Assembly (NCBI GenBank): GCA_964498075.1
Contig: CAZCGA010000020.1
Span: forward strand, 4,343 to 68,342
Reading direction: 5' to 3'
Length of the DNA stretch: 64,000 nucleotides
From: CAZCGA01 sp964498075
GTDB taxonomy: Bacteria; Desulfobacterota; Binatia; HRBIN30
The notes below the pieces were generated by a model. It was not told where the DNA came from and did not search any database. It was given only the letters and a program-made list of their open reading frames with translations. The translations under genes and the position numbers were made by a program. This document shows, piece after piece, positions 60,200-64,000 of this stretch (position 1 is the stretch's first letter; every line of letters starts with the position of its first letter).

Positions 60200-62191
60200 T
60201 CACACGCTCCGCCCGGCCATGTGCCCGTCGTAGATGGCGCGGTCGGCCGGCCGGACCGCGACGGCATCGCCGACACGCACCACCACCGGGACCTTGCCCT
60301 GCAACGCGAAGTACAGCGCATCGTCCGCGAGCCCGTTGGTTCGGATCACCACGGTATCGACGTCGCGCATCGTTTCAGGCCGCCGCGCGTAGACGTCAAC
60401 CAGCGTGACCTGGTGGTCGCCGATCGCTGCGACTGCCGTGTTCGGCCGCCAGTGCATCCCCGCCTGCACGGCACGGGGCAAGGCGTAGCCGAGCGTCTCG
60501 CGGTCCAGGCTGATCGGCATGGGGAACGGCGTCACCACGGTGACCTCTGTGCCCATCTTCGCGAGCAGCTCGCCGAGGCCGATGGCCTCGATGTGACCCA
60601 CCACATCGAGGATGAGGACACGGGCGCCGAGCGCGTCGGCACGCAGCAGCGCCTGCTCGTGGTCGATGACGAAGTCCTGCTCCGAACCGGGCACCGGCAT
60701 CGGATGCCCCTTCGTCGTGCCGTACTTGGTGGAGCGGCCGCCGGTGGCGACGACCACCGCGTCCGGCTTCAGCGCCAGGATCGTGTCGACCGTCGCTTCC
60801 GTGTTCAGTCGGATGTCGACGCCGCGGCGCGCACATTCGTCCGCCCGCCAGTCGGCGAAGTCGGCGATCTCTTCGCGTCCTGGCAGGCGCTGCGCCAAGC
60901 GGATCTTCCCGCCGAGTTGGGCGCTGCGTTCGAGCAGGATCACGCGGTGCCCGCGCGCCGCGGCGACCCACGCGGCTTCGAGCCCACCGGGCCCGGCGCC
61001 GGCGACGACCACGGTCTTGCGGCTCGGTGCCGGCACGAGCGTGCCTTCCCCGAGCATCTCTTCACGCCCGACGGCCGGGTTGGTGACGCAGGTGATCGGC
61101 AGGCCTTGCACCAGGTTGCCGTAGCAGCCTTGATTGTTGCCGGTGCAGCGCCGGATGGTGTGCGCCGCACCCGTGCGCGCCTTGTTGGCCCATTCCGGGT
61201 CGGCGATCATTGCCCGCACGACGGTCACCGCATCGGCGTCGCCGCGTTCGAGAATGCCTTCCGCCTCGTCGGGCGTCAGGATGCGGTGGACGGCAAACAC
61301 GGGGACTGCGCCTACGGCCTGCTTCACCGCGCGCGCCGCGTAGACGCCACACAGGTGCGGCACGTACAGCGGCCGCACCATGCCGATGCCGGAGATGCCG
61401 ATGCTGACGTTGAGGAAGTCGACGAGGCCGAGTGCGGCGAAGCGCGCGCCGATCTCCGCAGCGTCGGCCGCCGTCAAGCCGCTGCCGTCGTGGAGCTCCT
61501 CGTCCCCCACGAGGCGCAGGCCGACGGCGATCCGCTCGCCGACCGCGTCGCGCACGGCGCGCAGCACCTCGACGCCGAAGCGCATGCGGTTCTCGAGGCT
61601 GCCGCCGTACGCGTCGGTGCGTTGGTTGCTGCGCGGCGAGAGGAACTCGTGGATCAAGTAGCCGTGCGCGCCGTGGACCTCGATGCCGTCGAAGCCGCCC
61701 GCCGCCGCGTTGTGCGCCGAGCGCGCGAACGAATCGATCAGCTCGCGGATCTCGTGCGGCTCCAGCGGCTGCGGCGCTTCGAGGGAGTTGACGACGTTCG
61801 ACGGCGCCCACACCGGCAGCTTGGACCACGGCCCCTGGTTGACGCCGCCGTTGTGCGCCAGCTGCAGAAACGCCAGCGCGCCGTGCGCATGGATCGGCTC
61901 GGTGACGCGCCGGAAGTGCGGGATCGCGTCGGCATCCCACGCCACAGCGTTGTTGAGCATCTGGTACGCCGTGGTCGGATGCACTTGCGCCTGGCCGGCG
62001 ATGATCACACCGGCACCGCCCTGCGCCCGCTCGGCCAGGTAGCGCCCGAGGCGCTCGCCGTAGTAACCGGGCTCACCCCAACGTCGCGCCGGCTCCGAGA
62101 ACATGGTGAAGTGTGCGCCGAAGATGACCCGGTTGCGCGACTCGACCGGACCGATCCGCAGCGGCGAGAAGAGACGAGCGAACTGCATCAC
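60200..62191 (-). CDS. Old-yellow-enzyme/FadH-like NADH:flavin oxidoreductase
   Basis: A 663-residue flavoprotein of the 2,4-dienoyl-CoA reductase (FadH)/trimethylamine-dehydrogenase type. An FMN TIM barrel (about 1-345) contains the active-site tract EVHGAHGYLIHEFLSPRSNQ, and an FAD/NAD(P)-binding part (about 392-650) starts VVVAGAGPGGLEAAW. Between them the iron-sulfur motif reads CTGNNQGC (349-356) and a further Cys at 368. The second cluster cysteine of the usual Cys-x2-Cys-x3-Cys pattern is Asn352. The cluster may thus be absent, [3Fe-4S], or liganded differently. Substrate unknown; enoyl or dienoyl reduction is typical. Confidence 0.85.
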   Translation of the reverse strand: MMQFARLFSPLRIGPVESRNRVIFGAHFTMFSEPARRWGEPGYYGERLGRYLAERAQGGAGVIIAGQAQVHPTTAYQMLNNAVAWDADAIPHFRRVTEPIHAHGALAFLQLAHNGGVNQGPWSKLPVWAPSNVVNSLEAPQPLEPHEIRELIDSFARSAHNAAAGGFDGIEVHGAHGYLIHEFLSPRSNQRTDAYGGSLENRMRFGVEVLRAVRDAVGERIAVGLRLVGDEELHDGSGLTAADAAEIGARFAALGLVDFLNVSIGISGIGMVRPLYVPHLCGVYAARAVKQAVGAVPVFAVHRILTPDEAEGILERGDADAVTVVRAMIADPEWANKARTGAAHTIRRCTGNNQGCYGNLVQGLPITCVTNPAVGREEMLGEGTLVPAPSRKTVVVAGAGPGGLEAAWVAAARGHRVILLERSAQLGGKIRLAQRLPGREEIADFADWRADECARRGVDIRLNTEATVDTILALKPDAVVVATGGRSTKYGTTKGHPMPVPGSEQDFVIDHEQALLRADALGARVLILDVVGHIEAIGLGELLAKMGTEVTVVTPFPMPISLDRETLGYALPRAVQAGMHWRPNTAVAAIGDHQVTLVDVYARRPETMRDVDTVVIRTNGLADDALYFALQGKVPVVVRVGDAVAVRPADRAIYDGHMAGRSV

Positions 62192-62197
62192 GGAGCT

Positions 62198-62497
62198 CTA
62201 CGAACCCAGCGCCGCGCGCCAGCCGCGCGTCAGCTCGTCGCTCAGCGTGAACCCGATGAGGATCACCAGCCACACGAACCCCGCCACGACGACCAGACGC
62301 GTGAGCCGCGTGCCGTAGCGGACGTGCATGAAGTACAAGACGACCATTGTCGCCTTGGTGACGGCGATGGTCAGGGCGACGACGGTGTTCAACTTCCCCA
62401 GATCAACCGAGGCGACGCCGACAGTGACCGCTGTGAGCACCATCAGCAAGGCGAACACCCCGAAGTACACTTTGGTCGAGACGATGTGATCGGACAT
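62198..62497 (-). CDS. Cytochrome oxidase subunit IV-like protein, second oxidase
   Basis: A 99-residue membrane protein with three helices and the family tract ATMVVLYFMHVRYGTRLT. It overlaps the subunit III gene by 3 bases (ATGA). It belongs to the A2-type oxidase operon that runs off the window edge. Confidence 0.87.
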   Translation of the reverse strand: MSDHIVSTKVYFGVFALLMVLTAVTVGVASVDLGKLNTVVALTIAVTKATMVVLYFMHVRYGTRLTRLVVVAGFVWLVILIGFTLSDELTRGWRAALGS

Positions 62498-63141
62498 CAG
62501 TGCGCTCCGATGAGATACAGGAGCGGGAAGAGGAAGATCCAGACGATGTCGACGAAGTGCCAGTACAGGCCGATCAGCTCGACGGGTGTGTAGTAGGCCG
62601 GGCCGTAGCGGCCGCGGCGCGAGTGGATGACCAGCACGGTGAGCAAGCCGAAGCCGATCACCATGTGCAGGGCGTGCATCCCGGTCATCGCGAAGTAGAT
62701 CGAGAAGAACAGCTGCTGCTGCCCCGCGTCGGGCCCGTGGTACGAGAACGCCGGACCCGGAACGAGCCCTTCGTGAAACTTGTGCGCGTACTCGAATCCC
62801 TTGATCACCAGGAACGTCGTGCCCAGCGCCATGGTGAGCAGCAGGAAGAGGACGAGCAGCTGCCGGCGGCCGACCTGCGCGGAGTGCACGGCCAGCGCCA
62901 TCGTCAGGCTGCTGGTGATCAGCACCGTGGTGTTGATCGCGCCGAGGACGATGTCGAGGTGATGGCTCGCACCGGCGAACGCCCCCGCGTACAGCGAGCG
63001 GTAGATGACGTAGGCGGTGAACATGCCCGCGAAGAACATGATCTCAGTCACCAGGAACACCCACATGCCGAGCGTCGAGGCGTCGTGCTGTTGCTCGGCG
63101 TCTTCGAACTGATGCGCGAACGCCGCGGCGATCTCAGACAA
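62497..63141 (-). CDS. Cytochrome c oxidase subunit III, second oxidase
   Basis: A 214-residue subunit III. TTG at 63141 is chosen because AGGAGG lies 6 bases upstream, and an upstream extension is not family-like. Hallmarks are STLGMWVFLVTEIMFFAGMF, VIKGFEYAHKFHEG, TGMHALHMVIGFG and LYWHFVDIVWIFLFPLLYL, the canonical last helix. It overlaps the subunit I stop by 8 bases, so subunits I, III and IV are coupled. Confidence 0.9.
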   Translation of the reverse strand: MSEIAAAFAHQFEDAEQQHDASTLGMWVFLVTEIMFFAGMFTAYVIYRSLYAGAFAGASHHLDIVLGAINTTVLITSSLTMALAVHSAQVGRRQLLVLFLLLTMALGTTFLVIKGFEYAHKFHEGLVPGPAFSYHGPDAGQQQLFFSIYFAMTGMHALHMVIGFGLLTVLVIHSRRGRYGPAYYTPVELIGLYWHFVDIVWIFLFPLLYLIGAH

Positions 63142-64000
63142 GCTCGACCTCCTGCGTGGCGTAGGCGTAGGCCTCTTCGGTGACGACGGGTGCGCGCTCG
63201 AAGTTGTCGGTCGGCGGCGGCGACGGGGTCGTCCATTCGAGCCCGGTGGCGCGCCACGGATTGGGTGCGGCGACGGCGCCGTAGCGCAGCGACCAGATGA
63301 AGTACACCAGCGGCAGCAAGTAGCCGATGCCGAGGATCGAGGCACCGGCGGTCGACATCACGTTGAGCACCTGAAACTCCTCCGGGTACACGTGGTAGCG
63401 CCGCGGCATACCGAGATAGCCAAGGATGAACTGCGGGAAGAACGTGAGGTTGAATCCCAGGAACACGATGACGGCGGCGACGCGCGCCCAGATCTCCGGA
63501 TACATCCGACCGGTGATCTTGGGCCACCAGAAATGCAGGCCGCCGAGGTACGCCATGATCGCGCCGCCGACCATGATGTAGTGGAAGTGCGCGACCACGA
63601 AGTAGGTGTCGGTGACGTGTACGTCGAGCCCCAGCGTGGCGAGAAAGAGGCCGGTCAACCCGCCGATCGTAAACAGCCCGATGAACCCCAACGCGTAGAC
63701 CATCGGTGCCTGGAATGAGATCGAGCCCTTGTACAGCGTCGCCGTCCAATTGAACACCTTCACCGCCGAGGGGATGGCGACGGCGAAGCTGAGGAACGAG
63801 AAGATCATCGCCGCGTAGACCGACATGCCGGTGACGAACATGTGGTGCGCCCACACCAGGAACCCGAGGATCGCAATCGCCAGACTCGACGCGGCGACGA
63901 AGCCGTAGCCGAAGATGCCCTTGCGCGAGAAGCACGTGACCAGCTCGCTGATCACACCCATGCCGGGCAGGATCATGATGTACACGGCGGGATGCGAGTA
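63134..64000 (-). CDS. coxA: Cytochrome c oxidase subunit I, A2 type (5' part outside window)
   Basis: C-terminal 288 residues of the catalytic subunit; the N-terminus with the haem a ligand lies beyond the window. The first visible residues are YSHPAVYIMIL. The YSHPxVY form replaces GHPEVY: the channel glutamate is lost and Tyr-Ser supply the proton path, which defines class A2 (caa3 of Thermus and Rhodothermus). CuB ligands HH in VWAHHMF, the K-channel segment AVKVFNW and haem ligands in HVTDTYFVVAHFHY are present. Confidence 0.92.
   Translation of the reverse strand, partial: YSHPAVYIMILPGMGVISELVTCFSRKGIFGYGFVAASSLAIAILGFLVWAHHMFVTGMSVYAAMIFSFLSFAVAIPSAVKVFNWTATLYKGSISFQAPMVYALGFIGLFTIGGLTGLFLATLGLDVHVTDTYFVVAHFHYIMVGGAIMAYLGGLHFWWPKITGRMYPEIWARVAAVIVFLGFNLTFFPQFILGYLGMPRRYHVYPEEFQVLNVMSTAGASILGIGYLLPLVYFIWSLRYGAVAAPNPWRATGLEWTTPSPPPTDNFERAPVVTEEAYAYATQEVELV

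Overview
The window is high-GC DNA from an aerobic, diderm (Gram-negative) bacterium. This is shown by the Mla-type lipid-transport genes, an RND efflux pump with an outer-membrane channel, PlsB, lipoprotein signals and two haem-copper oxidase loci. The split cytochrome b complex with a multihaem cytochrome c, together with many GTG/TTG starts, resembles deltaproteobacterial or Binatota-like environmental genomes. That placement is inference. A run of 10 N inside coxA shows this is a draft assembly. No rRNA, tRNA, CRISPR array or transposase was recognised, and no gene-free stretch exceeds 300 bases.

Layout. 1-15 kb: the end of an adenylate-cyclase-like TPR protein, glpD plus an alkyl-DHAP-synthase-like flavoprotein, a promoter/terminator pair ahead of two small zinc-ribbon genes, an RluA-type pseudouridine synthase, a class V aminotransferase, a FecR-like surface protein, a lipase, PlsB and a bifunctional-nuclease/PDZ lipoprotein. 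15-29.5 kb: a respiratory block with a Rieske protein, split b6-type cytochrome b, two tiny membrane proteins, an octahaem cytochrome c and a cupredoxin. It continues with an A1-type aa3 oxidase operon (coxB, coxA, ctaA, ctaB, two subunit III-like genes, subunit IV, SCO, DUF420). Electrons probably run from quinol through the cytochrome b complex and octahaem cytochrome and/or cupredoxin to CuA. 29.5-37 kb: thioesterases, an SGNH hydrolase, a NamZ-like muramidase, a DOMON-like protein and an mlaEFD-lipoprotein operon.

37-45.3 kb is the most unusual part. A cassette of secreted unknown protein, PPK2 polyphosphate kinase and K+ channel-like protein occurs twice, separated by a Ca2+/cation antiporter and a DUF4056-like lipoprotein. 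The two copies carry different PPK2 classes (III and I). Short gene scars at both copies show they arose by duplication followed by replacement of the kinase gene. Polyphosphate-based nucleotide rephosphorylation is thereby linked to ion transport at one locus.

45.4-64 kb: an RND efflux operon whose outer-membrane gene starts inside a palindromic repeat, a GH63-like glucosidase with a DUF374 acyltransferase, a feoB/zinc-ribbon/DtxR-FeoA iron locus, a membrane glycosyltransferase-like protein, a HiPIP-like small protein and an old-yellow-enzyme/FadH-type reductase lacking one cluster cysteine. The window ends in a second oxidase operon, of the A2 (YSHPxVY) type.
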